DNA from: Nymphaea colorata
Taxonomy: Eukaryota > Streptophyta > Magnoliopsida > Nymphaeales > Nymphaeaceae
Direction: 5' to 3'
Assembly: GCF_008831285.2 (NCBI RefSeq)
Contig: NC_045151.1
Location: 4,337,544-4,401,543, forward strand
DNA: 64,000 bases
Of the stretch, positions 49,601 to 63,454 are shown piece by piece. The translations under genes were made by a program, and so were the position numbers. The notes under the pieces are model-generated. The model ran no database searches, was not told where the DNA came from, and worked only from the letters and a program-made list of their open reading frames with translations. Within the stretch, counting starts at the first letter, position 1, and each line of letters begins with the position of its first letter.

Positions 49601-51439
49601 ATAAACGACATTTAAGTGATTTACTTGCTGAATTTTAGTTAATATAATGGTTTCGCTTGTTATTGCATCTATAATGAATGATTTAAACGGTTCAAACTAA
49701 AAGTTTGTATGAAAAGAAATGAAATTCAAGTCATTCGTTTGATCGCTTATCATTCCCCTAATGAGTTGAACTTGTAGTTAAGGATCTAATGAATTGAAGT
49801 CACATTCAATTAAGTATGTGTGATCAAACGAATCACTTAAATCCCACTCCTGTTTATACGAACAACTGATTTCAATCGCTTATATCGCGTACTATAGATG
49901 TAACACAAGTTGAATTTTTCGATTAAGTACGAGGGATGAAACTAATGCATAGATCACATTTTTAACTATATGAACCTGTGATTTCAATCATTTAAATCGT
50001 TCTTTATAGAAGTAATAAACGGTAAAACACATTATGTAACTATAAGGATCAATTGAATGACTTAAATCACAAAGTAATGCATAAATGTGCTTAAGATGCA
50101 TGTTGAATGATTTACTTGAATGAAATCACAAGTTGTAAGAACATAAACGACATTTAAGTGATTTACTTGCTGATTTTAGTTAATATAATGTGTTTCGCTT
50201 GTATTGCTTTATAATGAATGATTTAAATGGTTCAAACTAAAAGTTTGTATGAAAAGAAATGAAATTCAAGTCATTCGTTTGATCGCTTATCATTCCCCTA
50301 ATGAGTTGAACTTGTAGTTAAGGATCTAATGAATTGAAGTCACATTCAATTAAGTATGGTGATCAAACGAATCACTTAAATCCCACTCCTGTTTATACGA
50401 ACAACTGATTTCAATCGCTTATATCGCGAACTATAGATGTAACGACAAGTTGAATTATTTCGATTAAGTACGAGGGATGAAACTAATGCATAGATCCCAT
50501 TTTTAACTATATGAACTTGTAATTTCAATCATTTAAATCGTTCTTTGTAGAAGTTATAAACGGTAAACACATTATGTAACTATAAGGGATCAATTGAATG
50601 ACTTAAATCACAAAGTAATGCATAAATGTGCTTAAACATGCATGTTGAATGATTTAGTGAATGAAATCACAAGCTTGTAAGAACATAAACGACATTTAAG
50701 TGATTTACTTGCTGAATTTTAGTTAATATAATGGTTTCGCTTGTTATTGCATCTATAATGAATGATTTAAACGGTTCAAACTAAAAGTTTGTATGAAAAG
50801 AAATGAAATTCAAGTCATTCGTTTGATCGCTTATCATTCCCCTAATGAGTTGAACTTGTAGTTAAGGATCTAATGAATTGAAGTCACATTCAATTAAGTA
50901 TGTGTGATCAAACGAATCACTTAAATCCCACTCCTGTTTATACGAACAACTGATTTCAATCGCTTATATCGCGTACTATAGATGTAATCACAAGTTGAAT
51001 TTTTCGATTAAGTACGAGGGATGAAACTAATGCGTAGATCACATTTTTAACTATATGAACCTGTGATTTCAATCATTTAAATCGTTCTTTATAGAAGTAA
51101 TAAACGGTAAAACACATTATGTCAACTATAAGGGATCAATTGAATGGTTAAACCACAAAGTAATGCATAAATGTGCTTAAAGATGCATGTTGAATGATTT
51201 ACTTGAATGAAATCACAAGTTTGTAAGAACATAAATGACATTTAAGTGATTTACTTGCTTTATTTTAGTTAATATAATGTGTTTCGCTTGTGATTGCTTT
51301 TATAATGAATGATTTAAATGGTTGAAACTAAAAGTTTGTATGAAAAGAAATGAAATTCAAGTCATTCGTTTGATCGCTTATCATTCCCCTAATGAGTTGA
51401 ACTTGTAGTTAAGGATCTAATGAATTGAAGTCACATTCA

Positions 51440-54400
51440 ATTAAGTATGCGTGATCAAACGAATCACTTAAATCCCACTCCTGTTTATACGAACAACTGA
51501 TTTCAATCGTTTATATCGCGAACTATAGATGTAACGACAAGTTGAATTATTTCGATTAAGTACGAGGGATGAAACTAATGCATAGATCCCATTTTTAACT
51601 ATATGAACTTGTAATTTCAATCATTTAAATCGTTCTTTGTAAAGTTATAAACGGTAAACACATTATGTTAACTATAAGGGATCAATTGAATGACTTAAAC
51701 ACAAAGTAATGCATAAATGTGTTAAAATGCATGTTGAATGATTTAGTGAATGAAATCACAAGCTTGTAAGAACATAAACGACATTTAAGTGATTTACTTG
51801 CTGATTTTAGTTAATATAATGTGTTTCGCTTGTATTGCATCTATAATGAATGATTTAAACGGTTCAAACTAAAAGTTTGTATGAAAAGAAATGAAATTCA
51901 AGTCATTCGTTTGATCGCTTATCATTCCCCTAATGAGTTGAACTTGTAGTTAAGGATCTAATGAATTGAAGTCACATTCAATTAAGTATGTGTGATCAAA
52001 CGAATCACTTAAATCCCACTCCTGTTTATACAACAACTGATTTCAATCGCTTATATCGCGTACTATAGATGTAATCACAAGTTGAATTATTTCGATTAAG
52101 TACGAGGGATGAAACTAATGCGTAGATCACATTTTTAACTATATGAACCTGTGATTTCAATCATTTAAATCGTTCTTTATAGAAGTAATAAACGGTAAAA
52201 CACATTATGTCAACTATAAGGGATCAATTGAATGGTTTAAACCACAAAGTAATGCATAAATGTGCTTAAGATGCATGTTGAATGATTTACTTGAATGAAA
52301 TCACAAGTTTGTAAGAACATAAATGACATTTAAGTGATTTACTTGCTTATTTTAGTTAATATAATGTGTTTCGCTTGTGATTGCTTTTATAATGAATGAT
52401 TTAAATGGTTGAAACTAAAAGTTTGTATGAAAAGAAATGAAATTCAAGTCATTCGTTTGATCGCTTATCATTCCCCTAATGAGTTGAACTTGTAGTTAAG
52501 GATCTAATGAATTGAAGTCACATTCAATTAAGTATGCGTGATCAAACGAATCACTTAAATCCCACTCCTGTTTATACGAACAACTGATTTCAATCGTTTA
52601 TATCGCGAACTATAGATGTAACGACAAGTTGAATTATTTCGATTGAGTACGAGGGATGAAACTAATGCATAGATCCCATTTTTAACTATATGAACTTGTA
52701 ATTTCAATCATTTAAATCGTTCTTTGTATAAGTTATAAACGGTAAAACACATTATGTAACTATAAGGATCAATTGAATGCTTAAACCACAAAGTAATGCA
52801 TAAATGTGCTTAAAGATGCATGTTGAATGATTTACTTGAATGAAATCACAAGTTTGTAAGAACATAAATGACATTTAAGTGATTTACTTGCTTATTTTAG
52901 TTAATATAATGTGTTTCGCTTGTGATTGCTTTATAATGAATGATTTAAACGGTTCAAACTAAAAGTTTGTATGAAAAGAAATGAAATTCAAGTCATTCGT
53001 TTGATCGCTTATCATTCCCCTAATGAGTTGAACTTGTAGTTAAGGATCTAATGAATTGAAGTCACATTCAATTAAGTATGTGTGATCAAACGAATCACTT
53101 AAATCCCACTCCTGTTTATACAACAACTGATTTCAATCGCTTATATCGCGTACTATAGATGTAATCACAAGTTGAATTATTTCGATTAAGTACGAGGGAT
53201 GAAACTAATGCGTAGATCACATTTTTAACTATATGAACCTGTGATTTCAATCATTTAAATTGTTCTTTATAGAAGTAATAAACGGTAAAACACATTATGT
53301 CAACTATAAGGGATCAATTGAATGGTTAAACCACAAAGTAATGCATAAATGTGCTTAAGATGCATGTTGAATGATTTACTTGAATGAAATCACAAGTTTG
53401 TAAGAACATAAATGACATTTAAGTGATTTACTTGCTTTATTTTAGTTAATATAATGTGTTTCGCTTGTGATTGCTTTTATAATGAATGATTTAAATGGTT
53501 GAAACTAAAAGTTTGTATGAAAAGAAATGAAATTCAAGTCATTCGTTTGATCGCTTATCATTCCCCTAATGAGTTGAACTTGTAGTTAAGGATCTAATGA
53601 ATTGAAGTCACATTCAATTAAGTATGCGTGATCAAACGAATCACTTAAATCCCACTCCTGTTTATACGAACAACTGATTTCAATCGTTTATATCGCGAAC
53701 TATAGATGTAACGACAAGTTGAATTATTTCGATTGAGTACGAGGGATGAAACTAATGCATAGATCCCATTTTTAACTATATGAACTTGTAATTTCAATCA
53801 TTTAAATCGTTCTTTGTATAAGTTATAAACGGTAAAACACATTATGTCAACTATAAGGGATCAATTGAATGGCTTAAACCACAAAGTAATGCATAAATGT
53901 GCTTAAAGATGCATGTTGAATGATTTACTTGAATGAAATCACAAGTTTGTAAGAACATAAATGACATTTAAGTGATTTACTTGCTTTATTTTAGTTAATA
54001 TAATGTGTTTCGCTTGTGATTGCTTTATAATGAATGATTTAAACGGTTCAAACTAAAAGTTTGTATGAAAAGAAATGAAATTCAAGTCATTCGTTTGATC
54101 GCTTATCATTCCCCTAATGAGTTGAACTTGTAGTTAAGGATCTAATGAATTGAAGTCACATTCAATTAAGTATGTGTGATCAAACGAATCACTTAAATCC
54201 CACTCCTGTTTATACAACAACTGATTTCAATCGCTTATATCGCGTACTATAGATGTAATCACAAGTTGAATTATTTCGATTAAGTACGAGGGATGAAACT
54301 AATGCGTAGATCACATTTTTAACTATATGAACCTGTGATTTCAATCATTTAAATTGTTCTTTATAGAAGTAATAAACGGTAAAACACATTATGTCAACTA

Positions 54401-57400
54401 TAAGGGATCAATTGAATGGTTTAAACCACAAAGTAATGCATAAATGTGCTTACAGATGCATGTTGAATGATTTACTTGAATGAAATCACAAGTTTGTAAG
54501 AACATAAATGACATTTAAGTGATTTACTTGCTTTATTTTAGTTAATATAATGTGTTTCGCTTGTGATTGCTTTTATAATGAATGATTTAAATGGTTGAAA
54601 CTAAAAGTTTGTATGAAAAGAAATGAAATTCAAGTCATTCGTTTGATCGCTTATCATTCCCCTAATGAGTTGAACTTGTAGTTAAGGATCTAATGAATTG
54701 AAGTCACATTCAATTAAGTATGCGTGATCAAACGAATCACTTAAATCCCACTCCTGTTTATACGAACAACTGATTTCAATCGTTTATATCGCGAACTATA
54801 GATGTAACGACAAGTTGAATTATTTCGATTGAGTACGAGGGATGAAACTAATGCATAGATCCCATTTTTAACTATATGAACTTGTAATTTCAATCATTTA
54901 AATCGTTCTTTGTATAAGTTATAAACGGTAAAACACATTATGTCAACTATAAGGGATCAATTGAATGGCTTAAACCACAAAGTAATGCATAAATGTGCTT
55001 AAAGATGCATGTTGAATGATTTACTTGAATGAAATCACAAGTTTGTAAGAACATAAATGACATTTAAGTGATTTACTTGCTTTATTTTAGTTAATATAAT
55101 GTGTTTCGCTTGTGATTGCTTTTATAATGAATGATTTAAACGGTTCAAACTAAAAGTTTGTATGAAAAGAAATGAAATTCAAGTCATTCGTTTGATCGCT
55201 TATCATTCCCCTAATGAGTTGAACTTGTAGTTAAGGATCTAATGAATTGAAGTCACATTCAATTAAGTATGTGTGATCAAACGAATCACTTAAATCCCAC
55301 TCCTGTTTATACAAACAACTGATTTCAATCGCTTATATCGCGTACTATAGATGTAATCACAAGTTGAATTATTTCGATTAAGTACGAGGGATGAAACTAA
55401 TGCGTAGATCACATTTTTAACTATATGAACCTGTGATTTCAATCATTTAAATTGTTCTTTATAGAAGTAATAAACGGTAAAACACATTATGTCAACTATA
55501 AGGGATCAATTGAATGGTTTAAACCACAAAGTAATGCATAAATGTGCTTACAGATGCATGTTGAATGATTTACTTGAATGAAATCACAAGTTTGTAAGAA
55601 CATAAATGACATTTAAGTGATTTACTTGCTTTATTTTAGTTAATATAATGTGTTTCGCTTGTGATTGCTTTTATAATGAATGATTTAAATGGTTGAAACT
55701 AAAAGTTTGTATGAAAAGAAATGAAATTCAAGTCATTCGTTTGATCGCTTATCATTCCCCTAATGAGTTGAACTTGTAGTTAAGGATCTAATGAATTGAA
55801 GTCACATTCAATTAAGTATGCGTGATCAAACGAATCACTTAAATCCCACTCCTGTTTATACGAACAACTGATTTCAATCGTTTATATCGCGAACTATAGA
55901 TGTAACGACAAGTTGAATTATTTCGATTGAGTACGAGGGATGAAACTAATGCATAGATCCCATTTTTAACTATATGAACTTGTAATTTCAATCATTTAAA
56001 TCGTTCTTTGTATAAGTTATAAACGGTAAAACACATTATGTCAACTATAAGGATCAATTGAATGGCTTAAACCACAAAGTAATGCATAAATGTGCTTAAA
56101 GATGCATGTTGAATGATTTACTTGAATGAAATCACAAGTTTGTAAGAACATAAATGACATTTAAGTGATTTACTTGCTTTATTTTAGTTAATATAATGTG
56201 TTTCGCTTGTGATTGCTTTTATAATGAATGATTTAAACGGTTCAAACTAAAAGTTTGTATGAAAAGAAATGAAATTCAAGTCATTCGTTTGATCGCTTAT
56301 CATTCCCCTAATGAGTTGAACTTGTAGTTAAGGATCTAATGAATTGAAGTCACATTCAATTAAGTATGTGTGATCAAACGAATCACTTAAATCCCACTCC
56401 TGTTTATACAACAACTGATTTCAATCGCTTATATCGCGTACTATAGATGTAATCACAAGTTGAATTATTTCGATTAAGTACGAGGGATGAAACTAATGCG
56501 TAGATCACATTTTTAACTATATGAACCTGTGATTTCAATCATTTAAATTGTTCTTTATAGAAGTAATAAACGGTAAAACACATTATGTCAACTATAAGGG
56601 ATCAATTGAATGGTTAAACCACAAAGTAATGCATAAATGTGCTTACAGATGCATGTTGAATGATTTACTTGAATGAAATCACAAGTTTGTAAGAACATAA
56701 ATGACATTTAAGTGATTTACTTGCTTATTTTAGTTAATATAATGTGTTTCGCTTGTGATTGCTTTTATAATGAATGATTTAAATGGTTGAAACTAAAAGT
56801 TTGTATGAAAAGAAATGAAATTCAAGTCATTCGTTTGATCGCTTATCATTCCCCTAATGAGTTGAACTTGTAGTTAAGGATCTAATGAATTGAAGTCACA
56901 TTCAATTAAGTATGCGTGATCAAACGAATCACTTAAATCCCACTCCTGTTTATACGAACAACTGATTTCAATCGTTTATATCGCGAACTATAGATGTAAC
57001 GACAAGTTGAATTATTTCGATTGAGTACGAGGGATGAAACTAATGCATAGATCCCATTTTTAACTATATGAACTTGTAATTTCAATCATTTAAATCGTTC
57101 TTTGTATAAGTTATAAACGGTAAAACACATTATGTCAACTATAAGGATCAATTGAATGGCTTAAACCACAAAGTAATGCATAAATGTGCTTAAAGATGCA
57201 TGTTGAATGATTTACTTGAATGAAATCACAAGTTTGTAAGAACATAAATGACATTTAAGTGATTTACTTGCTTATTTTAGTTAATATAATGTGTTTCGCT
57301 TGTGATTGCTTTTATAATGAATGATTTAAACGGTTCAAACTAAAAGTTTGTATGAAAAGAAATGAAATTCAAGTCATTCGTTTGATCGCTTATCATTCCC

Positions 57401-59600
57401 CTAATGAGTTGAACTTGTAGTTAAGGATCTAATGAATTGAAGTCACATTCAATTAAGTATGTGTGATCAAACGAATCACTTAAATCCCACTCCTGTTTAT
57501 ACGAACAACTGATTTCAATCGCTTATATCGCGTACTATAGATGTAATCACAAGTTGAATTTTTCGATTAAGTACGAGGATGAAACTAATGCGTAGATCAC
57601 ATTTTTAACTATATGAACCTGTGATTTCAATCATTTAAATCGTTCTTTATAGAAGTAATAAACGGTAAAACACATTATGTCAACTATAAGGGATCAATTG
57701 AATGGCTTAAACCACAAAGTAATGCATAAATGTGCTTAAGATGCATGTTGAATGATTTACTTGAATGAAATCACAAGTTTGTAAGAACATAAATGACATT
57801 TAAGTGATTTACTTGCTGATTTTAGTTAATATAATGTGTTTCGCTTGTATTGCATTTATAATGAATGATTTAAATGGTTGAAACTAAAAGTTTGTATGAA
57901 AAGAAATGAAATTCAAGTCATTCGTTTGATCGCTTATCATTCCCCTAATGAGTTGAACTTGTAGTTAAGGATCTAATGAATTGAAGTCACATTCAATTAA
58001 GTATGCGTGATCAAACGAATCACTTAAATCCCACTCCTGTTTATACGAACAACTGATTTCAATCGCTTATATCGCGAACTATAGATGTAACGACAAGTTG
58101 AATTATTTCGATTAAGTACGAGGGATGAAACTAATGCATAGATCCATTTTTAACTATATGAACTTGTAATTTCAATCATTTAAATCGTTCTTTGTAGAAG
58201 TTATAAACGGTGAAACACATTATGTTAACTATAAGGATCAATTGAATGACTTAAATCACAAAGTAACACATAAATGTGTTTAAACATGCATGTTGAATGG
58301 TTTAGTGGAATGAAATCACAAGCTTGTAAGAACATAAACGACATTTAAGTGATTTACTTGCTGAATTTTAGTTAATATAATGCGTTTCGCTTGTTATTGC
58401 ATCTATAATGAATGATTTAAATGGTTCAAACTAAAAGTTTGTATGAAAAGAAATGAAATTCAAGTCATTCGTTTGATCGCTTATCATTCCCCTAATGAGT
58501 TGAACTTGTAGTTAAGGATCTAATGAATTGAAGTCACATTCAATTAAGTATGTGTGATCAAACGAATCACTTAAATCCCACTCCTGTTTATACGAACAAC
58601 TGATTTCAATCGCTTATATCGCGTACTATAGATGTAACACAAGTTGAATTCTTTCGATTAAGTACGAGGATGAAACTAATGCGTAGATCACATTTTTAAC
58701 TATATGAACCTGTGATTTCAATCATTTAAATCGTTCTTTATAGAAGTAATAAACGGTAAAACACATTATGTAACTATAAGGATCAATTGAATGACTTAAA
58801 CCACAAAGTAATGCATAAATGTGCTTAAAGATGCATGTTGAATGATTTACTTGAATGAAATCACAAGTTTGTAAGAACATAAACGACATTTAAGTGATTT
58901 ACTTGCTGAATTTTAGTTAATATAATGTGTTTCGCTTGTGATTGCTTTATAATGAATGATTTAAATGGTTGAAACTAAAAGTTTGTATGAAAAGAAATGA
59001 AATTCAAGTCATTCGTTTGATCGCTTATCATTCCCCTAATGAGTTGAACTTGTAGTTAAGGATCTAATGAATTGAAGTCACATTCAATTAAGTATGCGTG
59101 ATCAAACGAATCACTTAAATCCCACTCCTGTTTATACGAACAACTGATTTCAATCGCTTATATCGCGAACTATAGATGTAACGACAAGTTGAATTATTTC
59201 GATTAAGTACGAGGGATGAAACTAATGCATAGATCCATTTTTAACTATATGAACTTGTAATTTCAATCATTTAAATCGTTCTTTGTAGAATTATAAACGG
59301 TGAAACACATTATGTTAACTATAAGGATCAATTGAATGACTTAAATCACAAAGTAACACATAAATGTGTTTAAACATGCATGTTGAATGGTTTAGTGGAA
59401 TGAAATCACAAGCTTGTAAGAACATAAACGACATTTAAGTGATTTACTTGCTGAATTTTAGTTATATAATGCGTTTCGCTTGTTATTGCATCTATAATGA
59501 ATGATTTAAATGGTTCAAACTAAAAGTTTGTATGAAAAGAAATGAAATTCAAGTCATTCGTTTGATCGCTTATCATTCCCCTAATGAGTTGAACTTGTAG
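51440..59600. repeat. Dimeric higher-order repeat within the satellite (about 1.09 kb)
   Basis: Two monomer types alternate. The type with AGTATGCGTGATC occurs at 51,444, 52,531, 53,621, 54,717, 55,815, 56,909, 58,000 and 59,091, that is every 1086-1098 bp. Between them lies the type with AGTATGTGTGATC. From about 51.4 to 57.4 kb the two also differ at TGTAATCACAAG versus TGTAACGACAAG, at GCGTAGATCAC versus GCATAGATCCC, and from about 52.6 kb at GATTAAGTACG versus GATTGAGTACG. Confidence 0.85.
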
Positions 59601-60092
59601 TTAAGGATCTAATGAATTGAAGTCACATTCAATTAAGTATGTGTGATCAAACGAATCACTTAAATCCACTCCTGTTTATACGAACAACTGATTTCAATCG
59701 CTTATATCGCGTACTATAGATGTAACGACAAGTTGAATTCTTTCGATTAAGTACGAGGATGAAACTAATGCATAGATCTCATTTTTAACTATATGAACCT
59801 GTGATTTCAATCATTTAAATCGTTCTTTATAGAAGTAATAAACGGTAAACACATTATGTCAACTATAAGGATCAATTGAATGGTTAAACCACAAAGTAAT
59901 GCATAAATGTGCTTACAGATGCATGTTGAATGATTTACTTGAATGAAATCACAAGTTTGTAAGAACATAAATGACATTTAAGTGATTTACTTGGCTTTAT
60001 TTTAGTTAATATACATGTGTTTCGCTTGTGATTGCTTTTATAATGAATGATTTAAATGGTTGAAACTAAAAGTTTGTATGAAAAGAAATGAA

Positions 60093-60192
60093 NNNNNNNN
60101 NNNNNNNNNNNNNNNNNNNNNNNNNNNNNNNNNNNNNNNNNNNNNNNNNNNNNNNNNNNNNNNNNNNNNNNNNNNNNNNNNNNNNNNNNNNN
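60093..60192. other. Assembly gap of 100 N
   Basis: Exactly 100 N. It separates the satellite contig from the right flank, so the satellite contig is joined to both sides only by scaffolding. The minus-strand frame that spans these Ns is an artefact. Confidence 0.99.
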
Positions 60193-62900
60193 ATTAATTT
60201 TAGGACGAAAGTGACTATAATAGACAATAAAAGAAAAAACTTCAGATCGTAAAAAGGGACTCATCGTTCATCTTTCAAAAGGGAGGAGCAAACACAAAAC
60301 TCCCCTTTCCCCTTTGTCTCCTTCACATGTAAATTTCCGCATACATATTTCCTTATCCAACTTATCTCTAGAAGAATCCAATCCCAGTGGACCCAGTCAC
60401 ACAATTGCTTATATTATCGTAGAAGTTGGGGAAGGCTCAAACTAATAACGAATCAACAAAATGAAATGCACGGGCACTTCATAAATGCAATGAAATAGTT
60501 TAGAATTTAACACACTACCTTGTCTATATACACAAAAGTATTCTTCTTGACTGTTATATATGTTGGCATATTTAATATCGGCTTACATATATAAGAGAGA
60601 GAGATTAAGTCAGGGCTTATACATGAGAGAGAGAGAGGGGAGAGAGAGGGAGGGAGCGAAGGGCTTGAATATCCTTGTGCATGTCCTTCATCATTTTCTG
60701 TACAGCCAATCGAGTTTCTCTTAGTCCAACATGAATCATTTGGTTGTCGTTATGAAATTTATGTTTTTCTTGTGAAGAACACATTCTAATTGATTTTTCT
60801 TGATGTTGATCTAGTTCGAGATGTGTGAAAGTTTGATTTAAATTGAAATTTCTTCTTGCCTCTTAGTTGTAGTTTAGTATAGTGCGGACGTGGTTTAGAG
60901 TAGTGCTCATGGTTCAGAATGCCATGCTTGTTTGAGTCCTAGTTAAGTAGTTGTAGTTTGATTGTTTAGAGTAGTGTTCAATTTATTGAGCTTGTGATTG
61001 TATTTAAATGCATGTATGTTAGTTGCACATGTCATGGCTATACCTAGTATATAAGGATGCATGTGTACACTGGAGTTGCATAGTCATCTATATTTGCTGC
61101 TACTCCTTCTACATTGGTATCTTCACTTTGTTTTGTTCTCACTTCAAGCCTCTTATTTATTGAAAGGCTAGCCCCTTTCTCTTTTGATGCCTAGGACACT
61201 TGAATTCGCTTTTTTGTGGAGGGGACTCTACCTGTCCTCATAATTATTAATGGTGCAATAGAACAAGGAGGCAATAGGATTATCTATAAAGATTTGATCC
61301 CTGATTCTGCATGCATGTATTTTCTCATTAAAATTGGTAGCCAATAGAAGGGATTGTGAAGAAAGGGATTAGGGGCATTTTTATCACTGCTTCCTATGCA
61401 TCAATGTATATTGCCATTTTTGAAGTGGAAAGTTCACCTACAAGCCAACATGAGCCATTAATCAGTATTTGTGTGACATGATGATGATATCATGCAGAAA
61501 CCATGCATCCATGCATGAATGGTGGTGAAGCAAAGGTGCGTAAGGTCTGCAAGACTTCGATTCTGTGATGATGTTGTCACCCTTTCATGTCTTGTTTCAA
61601 GCATGCACGTCGAAGAGAATTTTTTATTACATGTATTATTATTTTCTACAAGTAGTTGAACAATCAATAGGATTGACAATTCAACACCTTGTGTCAGCTT
61701 TATCAGCATCTTGGACTGTTAGCAAATCTGGACTCCAAGTGATTTGGCAATTTTGAAGATTGAGGTGCCTGATATTTAACTGCATTTGAGTACTATGTTG
61801 CAGACAGAAAACTATGGAAGGAGAGAACAAGCAGTGCATCACTCTGGTCATCCATCTGAAGTGATACATAGTCAACGAGCCTTCAAAGATGAAATATCGG
61901 TGGCTGCATTGGGCCGTGGAGTTTTATAATCCTCATTTGCAATTTCAAGTGTTTACATTTCAAATCAAGTGGAAAAAATTTTTTGACTTACTATTTTGTG
62001 CAAATCTTTGGTTTCTCTTTATGCTTGCTCATCCTTTTGATGGCCATTTATTCTTTAGTTCCTTAAATTGGTCAGCTTCCTTTTCCTCTATTTTAGTGAC
62101 TTCTTAAGCAAGTCCATACAATATTGCCCATTATAGTGAATATTGAAAAGCGTTTGATCCCAAGGGGTCACACATCACTCTTTGGAGTTAAGGTTGTAGT
62201 GCGACATCTTGGAATTCAGATGGTCTCATCCAAGTGTTTTCCCCATTCTCTGGCAAGATGACGCCAGCTCTGGCCGGCGGAATTGTCTTCATGATTTGGA
62301 CTGGCAATAGGGTTTGGGAAGATCAGGCGATCATCAAGTGCAGAAGCGCGATGCTCATGTGCTGCAAAAGTGCCACGACATGGTGAATGTGAGTCACATT
62401 TTTGTTCTTGATGTGCACTTGCTCAAACGATCTTTGCATGTTGCTGAATTGCCTTGTGGCCTTGGAGTTGGATGAGGATCGGCTATGCTTCTTAGGTGTG
62501 CGAGTGATTGTCTATGCACATTCTTTTGTTGTTAGATTTGGTTAGTTGCTGTTGTGTACTGAATATGATCTTATGTTGCTTTTCAGGATTAGTAGATTAT
62601 TTGGAGAACTTTAGATAGGGATTTCCATTTGAGTTTGTATAATTAAACTTGTTTAGGTATAAAGCTCAATTTGTGATGGCACATGTACTGGGTTCATATT
62701 TTTCGTTTTTCATTTTTTATTGCAGATAGTTGAATTTGGCATTCTTCATATATTTCTGCTATGTATTCTTGACATACTTTAAAAATCAAAGTTATTCCAC
62801 TGCTGTTTGCTGGACCTCTCAAGTATTGGTGCAAGAGAAGCAAAGTTGATGTGCTGGTTTCCAACTTAGCCACATGGAATGATGATGCTGTTTCTAGTTC
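60193..62900. other. Right flank, AT-rich, no recognised gene
   Basis: A GA-rich tract lies at 60,594-60,660. TTTAGAGTAGTG occurs twice (about 60,894 and 60,966). 62,220-62,500 is less AT-rich and contains short chance frames. The 61.4-61.9 kb ORFs overlap on both strands without motifs. No satellite monomer is visible to the right of the gap. Confidence 0.45.
60594..60660. repeat. GA-rich microsatellite tract
   Basis: GAGAGAGAGATT, then a spacer, then a longer run of GAGAGAG with GGG and GGAG interruptions. Low-complexity sequence. Confidence 0.85.
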
Positions 62901-62908
62901 TTTAGAGA

Positions 62909-63166
62909 GTGTTAGCTATTGGGTTGAGGCTTGCCATTTGTTCACTCATTGAGTGGTTACTGAAAATTTATTTGGCAACTAACCCCACAAGAACACCTGT
63001 GAAGTTATATGAGAGTACATTTGAAGATGTAAATTGCAAAGAGCTACCAGGTTTGTCTTTTTCTCTCATATGCAAATCAGTGGAAGAGTTAGAAAGTGGA
63101 GCCATAGGGCCACTGTCTTGTCATTTAGTAAAATATAAAACATCGTTTTATGTAAGATTTTCCTGA
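62909..63166 (+). other. Unrecognised 85-codon open frame
   Basis: A plus-strand frame with mixed amino-acid composition (for example PTRTPVKLYESTFEDVNCK). No family recognised. It could be an exon of a gene that also includes 63,455-63,781, but no splice pair could be established. Low confidence. Confidence 0.2.
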
Positions 63167-63454
63167 AATAGAAGATGTGGTTTCTTCTTTTGAGGAAAAA
63201 AATGCTATTTTATCTATTATGATCAAGGCAGTAATTGTTGTACTATAATATTCAATAGAAATGTTATTTTGCGCTATTCTATTTTCTAAAATCCATTAAT
63301 TCTAAAACTTCACACCTTTTTCATTACCTTATATTGTTTTCTTTATATTTATAAAGCTGTTCTAAAAAGTTTGAAAACATCATTCAGTTTATTTACCAGA
63401 ATTTTTTAAAATGTAGTTTTCAATGACAACGTTTATCCTTATGTCTTTCAGAAC

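Larger units (their letters stand above)
27911..60092. repeat. Satellite DNA array, monomer about 543 bp, about 59 copies
   Basis: The whole contig is one tandem array. The anchor word TCATTCCC(C)TAATGAGTTG occurs 59 times from 28,072 to 59,574; the 58 intervals range from 533 to 549 bp and average 543 bp. The monomer is AT-rich. One block, from about GTTTGTATGAAAAG to TTATATCGCG (36,683-36,870 in one copy), is nearly invariant in all copies, while the rest varies. The invariant block holds an imperfect inverted repeat, AAGTCATTCGTTTGATCGC (36,708-36,726) and GTGATCAAACGAATCACTT (36,800-36,818), 17 of 19 bases pairing. ATTTAAAT-type words recur in both orientations. There is no coding potential and no transposon motif. 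Centromeric or other heterochromatic satellite is likely; which one cannot be told from sequence alone. Copy number as assembled is unreliable (see findings). Confidence 0.97.

Noticed and set aside
27911-60092. CRISPR-like or gene-family tandem array
   Set aside because: The unit is 543 bp with no spacer structure, no open frame of useful length, and the host is a plant; it is satellite DNA.
27911-60092. Ribosomal intergenic spacer or telomeric repeat
   Set aside because: No rRNA sequence adjoins the array and there are no TTTAGGG tracts.
60052-60264. 70-codon minus-strand ORF
   Set aside because: It runs through the 100-N assembly gap.
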